Origin: Moritella sp. | GTDB lineage: Bacteria > Pseudomonadota > Gammaproteobacteria > Enterobacterales > Moritellaceae | NCBI RefSeq assembly: GCF_013215705.1 | Contig: NZ_JABSQR010000011.1 | Span: forward strand, 102,674 to 166,673 | Direction of reading: 5' to 3' | DNA: 64,000 nt | Part shown: one piece after another, positions 55,797-64,000 of the stretch | Numbering within the stretch: position 1 is the first letter of the stretch | Layout of the letters: the number at the start of each line of letters is the position of its first letter | Made by a program: the position numbers and the translations under genes | Notes under the pieces: model-generated | Database searches by the model: none | Told to the model about the DNA's origin: nothing | What the model saw: only the letters and a program-made list of their open reading frames with translations

Positions 55797-58700
55797 CTAG
55801 CTTTTGTCTTGATTTAGGCTAAAAAATCCGCGTATCATTCTGCCAAGATCGCCACCAAATTTGCCATTTTTCTGGTTTTCTTGCAGTTCCTGAGTGGTTT
55901 GATGACGAGTATTTAACGCCACCTTACCCATTTCAGAACTGATATCGCTGCTGGTCAACAGGGTATCGCCAGCGACATTCAGGGTAACCCCCTGCTCACC
56001 GGATATTGAACTTGCTTCTGTCACCCTATCACTGTCAGCGTATTCATACACACCCTTGAGTTGGATATCTTTCGCAATGTTCTTCATCACACTGTTTTTA
56101 TTCGGTACTGCATCGGCCTTTTTCTCAATACCTATTTGCAGACCGACTTTGTAACTGCTGTCATGGGTTAGCTGGCTATCAAGCTGCAACCCACCACCCA
56201 CATTAGCGGTCACCTGCTGGCCACTTATATTCGCACCAGTGAGTGTGAGCTCTTTCGCGCTGTCAATGTTCACGTCAGTCCCGCTGATGCGGCTATTATC
56301 ATAATCGAGACTATCCTGTTTTTCATAACCCCCTTTAAGACCTATTGTATCGCCCAGTTTCGACGCTGCTGATGTCATGTCACCGCTGAATTTCAACCCA
56401 AAGTTCCAGCCGCTGCCGTGTGTTTTCTCATCTGCACTGGCGATAACAACACCGCCACTTTCTGATTCAATATCAACACGTTGACCTTTAATATGAGTAC
56501 CTTTAAGCGATACAGCCTGCTCATGTTCAGCCCCCGCTGTCACCGACACATCTCCCTGACTGGTGATCGCGGCACCTGTTTCAGTCATTTGCGTATTCGC
56601 CGAGTGACTTAAATCCACGCCAACGCCTAAGCTACCTTTATTTGACGATGATTTTTCGCCCTGGGTGCGGCCACCTCCGATATTAAGGTTACCGGCATAG
56701 CTTCCCTTCTCATGACTTTCAGTTGCCGTTGCCGCACTGATATCAACCTGACCGTTAGCCGCAATAGTGACCGAACCGGCTTGCTGATCTGTACTGCCAA
56801 TCTGACTACCCTGCAGAGTGAGATCTCGACCGGCATTTAATTCAACACCGCCCTGACCATTAAGCTCACTAACAACGCCTTCGGTAGTGCTGTCGACATT
56901 ATTGGCATAACCGCCTTTGATACTGCCACCCAGATCTTTCGAATTTGGAGTAACACCGACTTTGGCTGTAATCGCCAGATCAAAGTCACGGCCGGTATCT
57001 GATGATGAGTTTGTAGCCTGTTCAATAGTCAGATCATTGCCTGCACTGACCTGTGCTTTACCCAGGCCGCCGTCAAAATGAGTGCCCTGATAACTGGCAT
57101 CCTCTTCAACCTGAATATTGACCCCGTTTTTCGCAGTGAGATGACCCACCTGCGCAGTTTTACTCTGCTGCTGGTGCTGTTTATTACTACCATAACCCTG
57201 TGCCCCGACCTTAATATCGTGGCCTGTTGAGGTCGCAACCTGCACAGAACCGCCACCGCTGATCTCACTGCTGTTCACTTCAGTGGTATTAAAGGCTGCT
57301 TCACTTTGGTGTTCACGAGCGCGGATCTCAATACTGCCGTCACTGGTTTCATAATCAGTGCCCTGATCATGAAGTTTGTTAGCCACATTGATCTCGATAT
57401 TACCGGCCTTGATCTGAGTTACCTTGGCCTGAGTGCTGTGACTGTCAGATTGATTATTGGCCACTTTAACAGCAATATCAACGCCCGCCTCCGGCATGGT
57501 AAAATCAGCCTTCGCGAGATCTTTGATAGCACCACCGATCTCTTTGATCGCACCAGCGGCTTTTACTACCTTACCAGGGAGATCCTGATCGAGCACAGTA
57601 TTAACCGCATCACCGACTGTTGTTGCCTGTGACCAGCTTGGTTTACCTTTATTATCGATCAATTCTTTTCCGACACCCACAACATCTGTCACAGCACCTT
57701 TAATGGCCTCAGTACTACCTTTGACATCCAACTGAATTAAGGTTTTGATCGCACCTTCAATTGGTTTAGTCACACTGGCATAGTTGGCTTCGACACCGAC
57801 TTCGACGCCGACATTAAGCTTTTTGTTATTCTCGATCAGCGAATCTTCCGCCGCCAAATTTTCAAGTTCATTAGCACTGACCCGATAAGTACCCGCCACA
57901 TCATGTTGAGTCCCCTGCTGAGTCACCTTTTCAGTCGCGTGCACGTTCAAGTCACCGGCAACGCTGGTATGGCTAACTTTCGCGATACTCTGGCTTGAAT
58001 TTGCCTGTTCCTCTGCATAATCGACTTTAACGGCCACTCGACCTTTCTCTAAGCCGCCCGAGAAATATAAACCACCACCGACGGAGGTATTTTCATGATC
58101 GGTCACACTTGTGTCTTCACCGGCCAGGAATTCCACGTTTTTCGCGCTGATATTGGCATCGCCAGCGGTTGTGTTCAGATCAGATCCTATCACTGTTACC
58201 GTATCTGCCGCGTGCAGATTAACATCACCGCCAGTGACACTTGAACCAACCAACTCAGTACTGGTTAGATCAGTTTTATCACTGTTATGGGTAATTTCAA
58301 AGCCGACTTTATACTGTTTGTTGCCGTCTTTTCCGGCATAACCCTTAACGGTGAGCGAGGTTTTTTCCTCTACAACATGCGTCAGATCTACAGCGCCGTC
58401 AATATTGATATCACCGTCTGATGTGATATTCAGACTGCCGTTGGTATCGACAGAACTGGCCCGGACATTCACATCCTTACCACTGACGATATCAAGAGAG
58501 GTTTCAGCGACGACTTCACTGCCGGAAACCTTATCAATCTGCTGATAACTTTTAGCTGATCGGTTGGTAATATTAAAGATAGTGCCATTGCGGGAGCTAT
58601 TGCTGTCAGTGCGGGTATTAACGGCGTTGTTAATGTTGATTTCCCCCTCATTGGCATGGATAACGCCACCCTGCTCAGATTTTATCTGGCTTCCGGTGAT

Positions 58701-60461
58701 CTGAACCCCGGCATCTGCAGCTATTATGATCTCGCCACCAGCTTGAAAGACAGAAGCATGGCTATTTTGTTCACTGTGTTTATCACTGTTGTTTGATCCG
58801 CCTCCAATGCCGCCCCAGTATTTTTTATTATCCGAATTCAGCTGTTCGGTAACGGTTTGTTGCACACCAGCTGTTAATGTCTGCTCGGTCAGAAATGTTA
58901 AATCGTCACCCGCATTGATCTGCGTCGCCTGCGCCTTAATATTGCCACCCGCGATAATTTTAACGGTACCCGCAGTAGAGATCTCACTCGCTGTCAGCGT
59001 CTGCTTACTGTCTTTGCTTTCCTGCGTACCTGTCAGCAACTTTGCCGTATGATTTTTGTGATAGGTTTTCTGATTATGGCTATCATCCGCTACCAGACCG
59101 TCTAATATAATATCTTGTTGCGATGATAAGCTTATACCATCTTGCGCTATGAGCTGCGCACCACTGACACTCAGATCACCCTGTTCTGAGGTTATTGTAA
59201 TGTTCTTCGTCGCGTTCAACCGAGTGCCGTGCTGCTGTTCCTGAACATCTTTTTGAGATTTATTCTGCACCCAAGAATAAAACCAACGGTCGTCCGTATG
59301 CTCTACCGTTTGCGTTGTTTTCTGACCGTCTAACACGAGACTGCCACCAGTGAGGTTGATCGTGTCACCACTGATATCTGTTGCCGAAATACGATTTTCA
59401 TGCACGGCTACCAAGGTGATATTTTTCCCCTCGATCTCGGTCTGGATCAGATTTTCATGGGTTTCTTTCTGATTAACATAGATAGCGCCACGGTAGTTTG
59501 TATAGTTTTCACCGCCATCTTTGTCGATCTGCTCACTGACGATCTTACCCTTGGCATGCAAAGTATCTGCGGTGAGATTGATGTCGTCACCACGCAGTTT
59601 TGCGGCTTCAATGCCCAGATAACCTGCGGCATCAACATCAATGCCCTCACGGGTCGTCAAGCTACCACCAAGATTAACACCACTCCCTGCAGCAGTATTA
59701 ACAATCTTGATTTTACCGGCCTGCATGCTGCCAAGGTAGTAACTGTCGAGTTCAGAATCCGTAAACGTATCGGCTTTTACCAACTCTGCATCTTTATCCA
59801 CGATATTTTGACCAGTGATAGCCGTAATACTTTGCTGCGCAGTGATCGCGCCGCGGCTATTGATAGTGGGAGCGATCAGTTGCAGGATCTGATTAGCATA
59901 CAAACCTGCATTGCCAATGCTCAGCGAGTTTGAGTTATTGGTAGTGCTATAACCGTCAATAGTGCCCCGCTTTACTAACGGTGTGGCGACAGCCAATGTG
60001 GTGGTATTGGTATTGATAAAACCACAGCCATCACAGGTAATGCCGTTAGGGTTAGCGAGTACATAATCAGCCGCCATGCCAAAAACTTCCTGCGCCCCCA
60101 GCAATAACGAGGGGTTGCGGCTAATAACTTCATTCAAAATAATGGAGGCTGCCTGGCCATGTAAAAAGCCATTAGCCTGCAGTTGACCGGCTAACACGGA
60201 TTGACCCGCTGACGTTGAATTATTTAACACTGCCCCCGGTGTATTCACATTATAGCTTTGATACTGATTATGGGATAAACCAGAAGCGTTAGGCGCGACA
60301 ATATTGACAACTAATGCACCGTTCCTGGCTGTACTGACGCCTGGTAAGTGCTGCGAATCACCTGCAGCAACGATACCCGGCGCCGCTATTACTGCCGAAG
60401 ACGTTAATGCAATAATTAGCGTGATGGTCATTTTACCTGATGCGGAAAGTTTAAAATTCAT
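55797..60461 (-). CDS. ShlA/HpmA-type two-partner-secreted cytolysin or adhesin
   Basis: About 1554 residues, secreted through the ShlB-type partner. A signal peptide (cut near SSAVIAAPG) is followed by the TPS domain with the conserved RNPSLLLGAQEVFGMAADYV, ANPNGITCDGCGFINT (CxxC as in ShlA) and LDSYYLGSMQAGKIKIVN. Then comes a long beta-helix of haemagglutinin-type repeats. TDDRWFYSWVQNKSQ, NYTNYRGAIYVN and the overall length closely resemble Serratia ShlA (about 1608) rather than CdiA: there is no VENN motif or C-terminal toxin. The ATG at 60461 with GGAG five bases upstream is preferred over 60479, which overlaps the shlB stop. Confidence 0.85.
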   Translation of the reverse strand: MNFKLSASGKMTITLIIALTSSAVIAAPGIVAAGDSQHLPGVSTARNGALVVNIVAPNASGLSHNQYQSYNVNTPGAVLNNSTSAGQSVLAGQLQANGFLHGQAASIILNEVISRNPSLLLGAQEVFGMAADYVLANPNGITCDGCGFINTNTTTLAVATPLVKRGTIDGYSTTNNSNSLSIGNAGLYANQILQLIAPTINSRGAITAQQSITAITGQNIVDKDAELVKADTFTDSELDSYYLGSMQAGKIKIVNTAAGSGVNLGGSLTTREGIDVDAAGYLGIEAAKLRGDDINLTADTLHAKGKIVSEQIDKDGGENYTNYRGAIYVNQKETHENLIQTEIEGKNITLVAVHENRISATDISGDTINLTGGSLVLDGQKTTQTVEHTDDRWFYSWVQNKSQKDVQEQQHGTRLNATKNITITSEQGDLSVSGAQLIAQDGISLSSQQDIILDGLVADDSHNQKTYHKNHTAKLLTGTQESKDSKQTLTASEISTAGTVKIIAGGNIKAQATQINAGDDLTFLTEQTLTAGVQQTVTEQLNSDNKKYWGGIGGGSNNSDKHSEQNSHASVFQAGGEIIIAADAGVQITGSQIKSEQGGVIHANEGEININNAVNTRTDSNSSRNGTIFNITNRSAKSYQQIDKVSGSEVVAETSLDIVSGKDVNVRASSVDTNGSLNITSDGDINIDGAVDLTHVVEEKTSLTVKGYAGKDGNKQYKVGFEITHNSDKTDLTSTELVGSSVTGGDVNLHAADTVTVIGSDLNTTAGDANISAKNVEFLAGEDTSVTDHENTSVGGGLYFSGGLEKGRVAVKVDYAEEQANSSQSIAKVSHTSVAGDLNVHATEKVTQQGTQHDVAGTYRVSANELENLAAEDSLIENNKKLNVGVEVGVEANYASVTKPIEGAIKTLIQLDVKGSTEAIKGAVTDVVGVGKELIDNKGKPSWSQATTVGDAVNTVLDQDLPGKVVKAAGAIKEIGGAIKDLAKADFTMPEAGVDIAVKVANNQSDSHSTQAKVTQIKAGNIEINVANKLHDQGTDYETSDGSIEIRAREHQSEAAFNTTEVNSSEISGGGSVQVATSTGHDIKVGAQGYGSNKQHQQQSKTAQVGHLTAKNGVNIQVEEDASYQGTHFDGGLGKAQVSAGNDLTIEQATNSSSDTGRDFDLAITAKVGVTPNSKDLGGSIKGGYANNVDSTTEGVVSELNGQGGVELNAGRDLTLQGSQIGSTDQQAGSVTIAANGQVDISAATATESHEKGSYAGNLNIGGGRTQGEKSSSNKGSLGVGVDLSHSANTQMTETGAAITSQGDVSVTAGAEHEQAVSLKGTHIKGQRVDIESESGGVVIASADEKTHGSGWNFGLKFSGDMTSAASKLGDTIGLKGGYEKQDSLDYDNSRISGTDVNIDSAKELTLTGANISGQQVTANVGGGLQLDSQLTHDSSYKVGLQIGIEKKADAVPNKNSVMKNIAKDIQLKGVYEYADSDRVTEASSISGEQGVTLNVAGDTLLTSSDISSEMGKVALNTRHQTTQELQENQKNGKFGGDLGRMIRGFFSLNQDKS

Positions 60462-60478
60462 ATATGCTCCATTTAACA

Positions 60479-62152
60479 TTAAAATACTACTGATATACGC
60501 CCTAATAGCTGTACATTTTCTTCTGGTACATCACCTTCGGATAATACCCAGCCCTGACTAGCGTCAAGCCCCAGACTGAGCCATTGATAGCTATAATTAA
60601 TTCCCGCAGACAAACCTATAGCTGTTTGTTGTGCATATAAATGCCCAGCATCTGCACTAATATGTGCGGTAAATATTCCTTCTAGTCCTAGAAATCGATG
60701 AGATAACGTATTACGAAGATACCAACCACCGTCGCTTGACAACGATGTGTGACTAAAACCACGCACCGCTGCGGAATCAGATATACTTAGCCACTCAACA
60801 CCCGGTAAATAATCTGGGCTGTATTGGGTATACCAGAGCGCGTTATATAAATAATTCCGCTCAAACAGACTAAAATATTGATTGAAGTTTACCAATAATT
60901 TACCCTTAACAAACTCAGGCTCAGTATCAGAAGCGCTGAACTTATCACGGCTATTGTCAGCCCCGAACCAGGGGAGCCCCTGCTCAACACTTACATTAAA
61001 ATTAAGCTGACCTGCTGGTAAAATCTGCATATGGCTAATACCTATTTCAGCAACAGTTAACGTCGGGCTGCTGATATCTAGGCGTACCGTCTCAAAATAG
61101 TTATCTGCCTGCTTATACGACAACTGGGTAAAGACACTGTCTAGCTGATCTTGATCACGATAAAACACATAATCTGCTTTTATCCCTGCTTGTTGGGTTT
61201 TACCGTGTAAAGCAACACGATGAATTTTTAACTGCTGGTTATTCAAATATTCCGAAAAACTGGCAAATCCATTAACCGTAAAATACCCAAATGGCACTGA
61301 ATACAATAATGAATAACTGCGGTTGTACCTTTCGTCATACTCTGTCAGTGATGAACTGGCACTAAAATTAACAAAATCAGAGAGATTGAATGGGTTATCC
61401 AATGTTACGCCAACCCGGGTTATCCATTTACCGGTACTTTCCTGGCCGTAATTATCCATCGATGCTGACAGGTGCCACTGCTTAGAACTGTCATTATGTA
61501 ATTTGATCCGCGACCCTCCTAGTTTACGCCCGGGAGTGATATCGAGTTGAACCCGATTTGACTGCAGTCTATTTGCCTGATCCAGACCTTGTTCCAGATC
61601 CCGCAAATTTAATGGCTGCTCGATTACACCGGGAAATAATTTGGTTAAGTTAAGTCGTAGGCTTGGGTCATCTATACCTTCGACAAATCCTTCTATTATT
61701 TGCAACCCTAATCTGCCCTGCTGATCCGGTGGTATAAATTTAACCCGGGTCGTGATGTATCCTCTGCTTACGTATAACAGGGTTATTTCTCTCACCAGCA
61801 CATTTAGTTGTGTACTGGTAATACAGTATTTAGGAAGCGCTGTTAGCCCACCCAGATCCTGACTCGTAAATAGCGTTATGCCCTGTAAATACACATTCTT
61901 AATGGGTAAACATTGAGTTGTATCCGGCAATAAGGGTTTGGTTTCATCCCGAGCCTGTAGTTTGCTGCCATTTAATTGCTGATAACGACCCTGTTCAATT
62001 AATTGTTCAATATTGCGCTGATTTGTCTGTAACGCCTGACGCGCGTCATTGACGGGAGAGAGCGTGTTTAGCGCATTTTTTTGAGCACTATAAGCCTGGA
62101 CACTTATAATGATAGAAAAAACAAATAATAACTGCATGTATGTTCTGCTCAA
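60479..62152 (-). CDS. ShlB/FhaC-type outer-membrane transporter (TpsB)
   Basis: 557 residues, exactly the ShlB length. A signal peptide is followed by POTRA domains (about 70-230; CLPIKNVYLQGITLF, GYITTRVKFIPPDQQ, GLQIIEGFVEGI) and a 16-stranded barrel with LGGSRIKLHNDSSKQWHLSASMDNYGQESTG and the loop-6 motif VRGFSHTSLSSDGGWYLRN containing the conserved VRGF. It translocates the downstream exoprotein and, for ShlB, activates it. Its stop overlaps the earliest start of the exoprotein gene. A Fur-like box lies about 100 nt upstream. Confidence 0.9.
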   Translation of the reverse strand: MSRTYMQLLFVFSIIISVQAYSAQKNALNTLSPVNDARQALQTNQRNIEQLIEQGRYQQLNGSKLQARDETKPLLPDTTQCLPIKNVYLQGITLFTSQDLGGLTALPKYCITSTQLNVLVREITLLYVSRGYITTRVKFIPPDQQGRLGLQIIEGFVEGIDDPSLRLNLTKLFPGVIEQPLNLRDLEQGLDQANRLQSNRVQLDITPGRKLGGSRIKLHNDSSKQWHLSASMDNYGQESTGKWITRVGVTLDNPFNLSDFVNFSASSSLTEYDERYNRSYSLLYSVPFGYFTVNGFASFSEYLNNQQLKIHRVALHGKTQQAGIKADYVFYRDQDQLDSVFTQLSYKQADNYFETVRLDISSPTLTVAEIGISHMQILPAGQLNFNVSVEQGLPWFGADNSRDKFSASDTEPEFVKGKLLVNFNQYFSLFERNYLYNALWYTQYSPDYLPGVEWLSISDSAAVRGFSHTSLSSDGGWYLRNTLSHRFLGLEGIFTAHISADAGHLYAQQTAIGLSAGINYSYQWLSLGLDASQGWVLSEGDVPEENVQLLGRISVVF

Positions 62153-62250
62153 TAATCACCTTCTTTAATTCTTACAATAATCCCAATTAAGAAAATCGAG
62201 CTTATTTAATAGAGAGCGACTATTTTCATTAAAAAATTAAATTTTATTAA

Positions 62251-62265
62251 TACAAATGATTATCA
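62251..62265. promoter_or_regulatory. Fur-like box upstream of the shlB/shlA pair
   Basis: On the minus strand TGATAATCATTTGTA agrees with 12 of 15 positions of the TGATAATNATTATCA consensus. It lies about 100 nt before shlB. Iron repression of ShlBA-type haemolysins is known in Serratia, so the placement makes sense. Confidence 0.55.
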
Positions 62266-62409
62266 ATCGTATAAAGTACGTTAATTGACCAACGCGGCCG
62301 ATTGAATGAACGTGTGACACCTAGATTTTGAAGCGTTCCCTGTAACGTCGCAGTTAGCGATAGACACGGGTGAATACAGCCGTTTATTTCAGACAGGTTT
62401 AGGGTTTAG

Positions 62410-62607
62410 GGCTTATCGTCGACGCGACAGGGCCAAATCGCCATCAGTGTATTAGCCACCAGATCTATGCCTATAAGCATCAGTCATGTGGCTAAAATCC
62501 TCGCTTTTGGCTTCATTGGGTTTGCATTTTTTGAACATGCAACTTTACTCATGTATATGATACTTGGCTCAATCATCGGTTGCTGTTTACCATCCAATGA
62601 TTACTAA
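62410..62607 (+). pseudogene. C-terminal remnant of a TauE/SafE (TSUP)-type permease gene
   Basis: A 65-codon open stretch ends at 62607 and reads GQIAISVLATRSMPISISH then VAKILAFGFIGFAFFEH, which resembles the second half of sulfite-exporter TauE/SafE permeases (SxxxH-xAK-x-xxFGF-xGF pattern). There is no start, and the frame closes immediately upstream, so only the tail survives. It lies between the ShlB gene and the HPP gene. The rest of this 560-nt gap encodes nothing visible. Confidence 0.5.
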
Positions 62608-62711
62608 GCCTGTTAGCTATAAAATGATTGTTACCGTTATTACATAGCCTTTCACTATCAATCAAAGTACCGTCACAATCAAAAAATAGACATTTTTTTC
62701 ATGAAATTCCT

Positions 62712-63170
62712 TTATTTAATACTTTCGAAATACGATATTCTCAATTTATTTAATACCAAACCTAAACAAACAATCACACATGATCCAATCAACACCGGAG
62801 TAAATAAAAATGCCCAGCTTTGTCCCGATAACATGATAACCATGGGATTTGCTCCAGCGGGTGGATGAGTTGTATTTGTAAGTAACATAATAGTCACCGC
62901 TAAACCTGTCGCAAGAGCCAGTGACCAAGGTTCAACACCAACATATTCAACAAATAACACACCGATAAACGCTGTTAATAAGTGCCCAAGAATAACATTT
63001 TTAGGCTGAGCAAGCGGACTTTTAGGTACACCAAATACCAAGACAACAGTAGCGCCAAAGGGCGCCATTAACCACAGTACAGAATTTGTAGCACTACCTA
63101 AATAGGCCAAAACACCGATAGTTAGCGTTGCAAAAACACCCGCAATAACCGGAAAAACAAATTTTTTCAT
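62712..63170 (-). CDS. HPP-family integral membrane protein
   Basis: 152 residues, four to five membrane helices. The family signature LTNTTHPPAGANPMVIML (about 105-122) and WLMAPFGATVVLVFGVPKSPLAQP identify the HPP family, whose role has been linked to nitrite or chloroplast-type anion transport but is not settled. AAGGAGG immediately precedes the ATG at 63170; the ATG 24 nt earlier is not supported. It is divergent from a TetR regulator across a palindromic double operator, so it is probably the repressor's target. Confidence 0.85.
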   Translation of the reverse strand: MKKFVFPVIAGVFATLTIGVLAYLGSATNSVLWLMAPFGATVVLVFGVPKSPLAQPKNVILGHLLTAFIGVLFVEYVGVEPWSLALATGLAVTIMLLTNTTHPPAGANPMVIMLSGQSWAFLFTPVLIGSCVIVCLGLVLNKLRISYFESIK

Positions 63171-63185
63171 ATAACCTCCTTTAGT

Positions 63186-63230
63186 GTAGACCACTCTGTC
63201 TACCTAGCGATAGTAGACAGAGTGGTCTAC
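63186..63230. promoter_or_regulatory. Palindromic double operator of the TetR regulator
   Basis: GTAGACCACTCTGTCTAC (63186-63203) and its exact reverse complement (63213-63230) are separated by 9 nt. Each arm is itself a near-palindrome (TAGAC...GTCTA), so there are two adjacent TetR-type binding sites. They lie 16 nt upstream of the HPP start and 33 nt upstream of the tetR start, placed to control both. Confidence 0.8.
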
Positions 63231-63263
63231 ATGTGTCAACATATTTCATAACAGGAGCTATTC

Positions 63264-63836
63264 ATGAATGAAAAAAAATTAGTATTAATTCAAACAGCCT
63301 TACAACTTTTTTATAGCAAGGGTGTTAATTCTGTCGGTATTAATGAAATATTGAAGCAGTCTGGCATAGCTAAAAAAACGCTATATAGTCATTTTTCTAG
63401 TAAGGATGATCTTGTATTAGCAACTCTTGAATATCGAGATGGTATTTTTAATCAATGGTTTAAGGATATTCTTGATAGTGAAAAGTCTGGCGAAAAATCC
63501 ATACTTGCACTCTTTTATGGTTTAGACGATTGGTTTAATAACAAGGTGCCAGAGCTTAGCCCATTTAGAGGTTGTTTTTTTATCAATACCGCAGCCGAAT
63601 ACAGCGTAACCGACTCTCCTATACGTCAGTACTGTCGTTCGCATAAACAAGCAATCAGATCATTAATAAAGAACCAACTTAGTTTATTTATAGATAATCC
63701 AGAAGACGTAAACGCGCTTACGGACATGATTTTCATGCTTAAAGAAGGGGCTATTGTTTCAGCTTTAGTCGAAGGGAACAAAAACGCAGGAAAGGAATGT
63801 ATCCCTGCTGTGACTCGATTCCTGAATCTAAAATAG
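63264..63836 (+). CDS. TetR/AcrR-family transcriptional regulator
   Basis: 190 residues. The N-terminal helix-turn-helix reads ALQLFYSKGVNSVGINEILKQSGIAKKTLYSHFSSKDDLVLATLE (about 12-56), the standard TetR pattern. The C-terminal ligand domain contains RGCFFINTAAEY, typical of the subgroup that controls small redox or monooxygenase genes. AGGAGC lies upstream of the ATG. It is divergent from the HPP gene and probably self-regulates through the double operator. Confidence 0.88.
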   Translation: MNEKKLVLIQTALQLFYSKGVNSVGINEILKQSGIAKKTLYSHFSSKDDLVLATLEYRDGIFNQWFKDILDSEKSGEKSILALFYGLDDWFNNKVPELSPFRGCFFINTAAEYSVTDSPIRQYCRSHKQAIRSLIKNQLSLFIDNPEDVNALTDMIFMLKEGAIVSALVEGNKNAGKECIPAVTRFLNLK

Positions 63837-63840
63837 AGCA

Positions 63841-63924
63841 ATGATTGTATTTGCCATTATTACCGCCAAAATCTACAAGGCTAAAGATTATGTGCTAACT
63901 AACAGTCGTTCAGCACCCTCCAAC
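63841..63924 (+). pseudogene. Truncated small ABM-like monooxygenase gene
   Basis: An ATG 5 nt after the tetR stop, with GAG upstream, opens MIVFAIITAKIYKAKDYVLT followed by NSRSAPSN. This looks like the first strand and a piece of the ABM/antibiotic-biosynthesis-monooxygenase fold, such genes being common partners of TetR regulators of this kind. The reading runs into a putative IS end at 63925 and stops at 63939. The fragment is short, and an internal deletion after KAKD is also possible. Confidence 0.35.
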
Positions 63925-64000
63925 GGCGTTGTTGACTAAATCAGGGAACCTTTCGTAAACTTTGTGATCAGATCATTATCACGGATTTTAAAAGGTTCAC
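63925..64000. mobile_element. End of an IS5-family (IS903-type) insertion sequence, cut by the window edge
   Basis: GGCGTTGTTGACTAAATC matches the IS903-type terminal repeat GGCTTTGTTGAATAAATC at 16 of 18 positions. Only about 75 bp are visible, and no transposase frame is reached. It lies where a small gene after tetR breaks off, consistent with insertion. The target duplication cannot be checked without the other end. Confidence 0.5.

Noticed and set aside
55797..60461. Possible contact-dependent inhibition (CdiA) system
   Set aside because: No VENN-type boundary, no C-terminal toxin module and no immunity gene downstream; ShlA-like motifs fit better.

Overview
The window looks like the chromosome of a marine, AT-rich gammaproteobacterium. 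Moritella or a close relative among Shewanella, Psychromonas and Vibrio fits best. This is inferred from protein character (liu leucine-catabolic operon, GlgC, EfpL, YqhD, NupC-type transporter) and from integron-type cassettes. No rRNA or tRNA gene was seen.

Layout. 1-3909: the end of ugpB, then ugpA, ugpE and ugpC, an importer for glycerol-3-phosphate or its diesters. 4088-5296 (minus): NupC nucleoside transporter, followed by a long intergenic region with a 145-nt imperfect hairpin. 5903-14848: a tight operon liuA-B-C-D-E plus acetoacetyl-CoA synthetase, which takes isovaleryl-CoA (from leucine) to acetyl-CoA. 14876-15163: a MITE-like element with long terminal inverted repeats. Then come catalase, glgC and etfBA. 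20.3-24.0 kb: a small unknown gene, a LysR regulator divergent from an ABM-fold monooxygenase, pseudoazurin, O6-alkylguanine methyltransferase (ogt) and a uracil-DNA glycosylase-family protein.

24.25-27.99 kb is an accessory island. Short mostly plus-strand genes alternate with attC-type recombination sites, each opening near a gene stop with a TAAC-like inverse core and ending in GTTA-like cores. No integron integrase is in the window. The cargo includes an Imm53-family immunity protein, a secreted thioredoxin-fold protein, two small membrane proteins and one frameshifted gene.

28.0-33.1 kb: ynfA, then (minus) a glutamine-synthetase-like ligase, aldehyde dehydrogenase, iron-type alcohol dehydrogenase and class-I amidotransferase. 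The four together suggest gamma-glutamyl-type breakdown of an amino alcohol or amine. A decayed copy of ogt lies upstream of that operon. 33.5-36.2 kb: a cold-shock protein and the yqhC/yqhD-like divergent pair. 36.6-39.7 kb: a 1032-residue ABC-exporter-like protein with a cyclic-nucleotide-binding domain whose ATPase motifs are destroyed; it is the most unusual gene here. 40-43 kb: an orphan betaine-type binding protein and ETF-ubiquinone oxidoreductase, which completes the electron path LiuA to EtfAB to quinone.

43.0-47.6 kb (minus): glpF, glpK and glpD with GlpR-like half-sites upstream of glpF and glpD; with the ugp operon this is a glycerol/glycerol-3-phosphate theme. 48-55.6 kb: an MFS transporter, a diguanylate cyclase with periplasmic sensor, a DUF5692-like membrane protein, EfpL, a GNAT acetyltransferase, an unknown gene and a glutathione S-transferase. 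55.8-62.2 kb (minus): a ShlA/HpmA-type two-partner-secreted cytolysin and its ShlB-type transporter behind a Fur-like box. The right end holds a TauE-like gene remnant, an HPP membrane protein divergent from a TetR regulator with a double operator, and what appears to be the end of an IS5/IS903-type insertion sequence that cuts a small monooxygenase-like gene.
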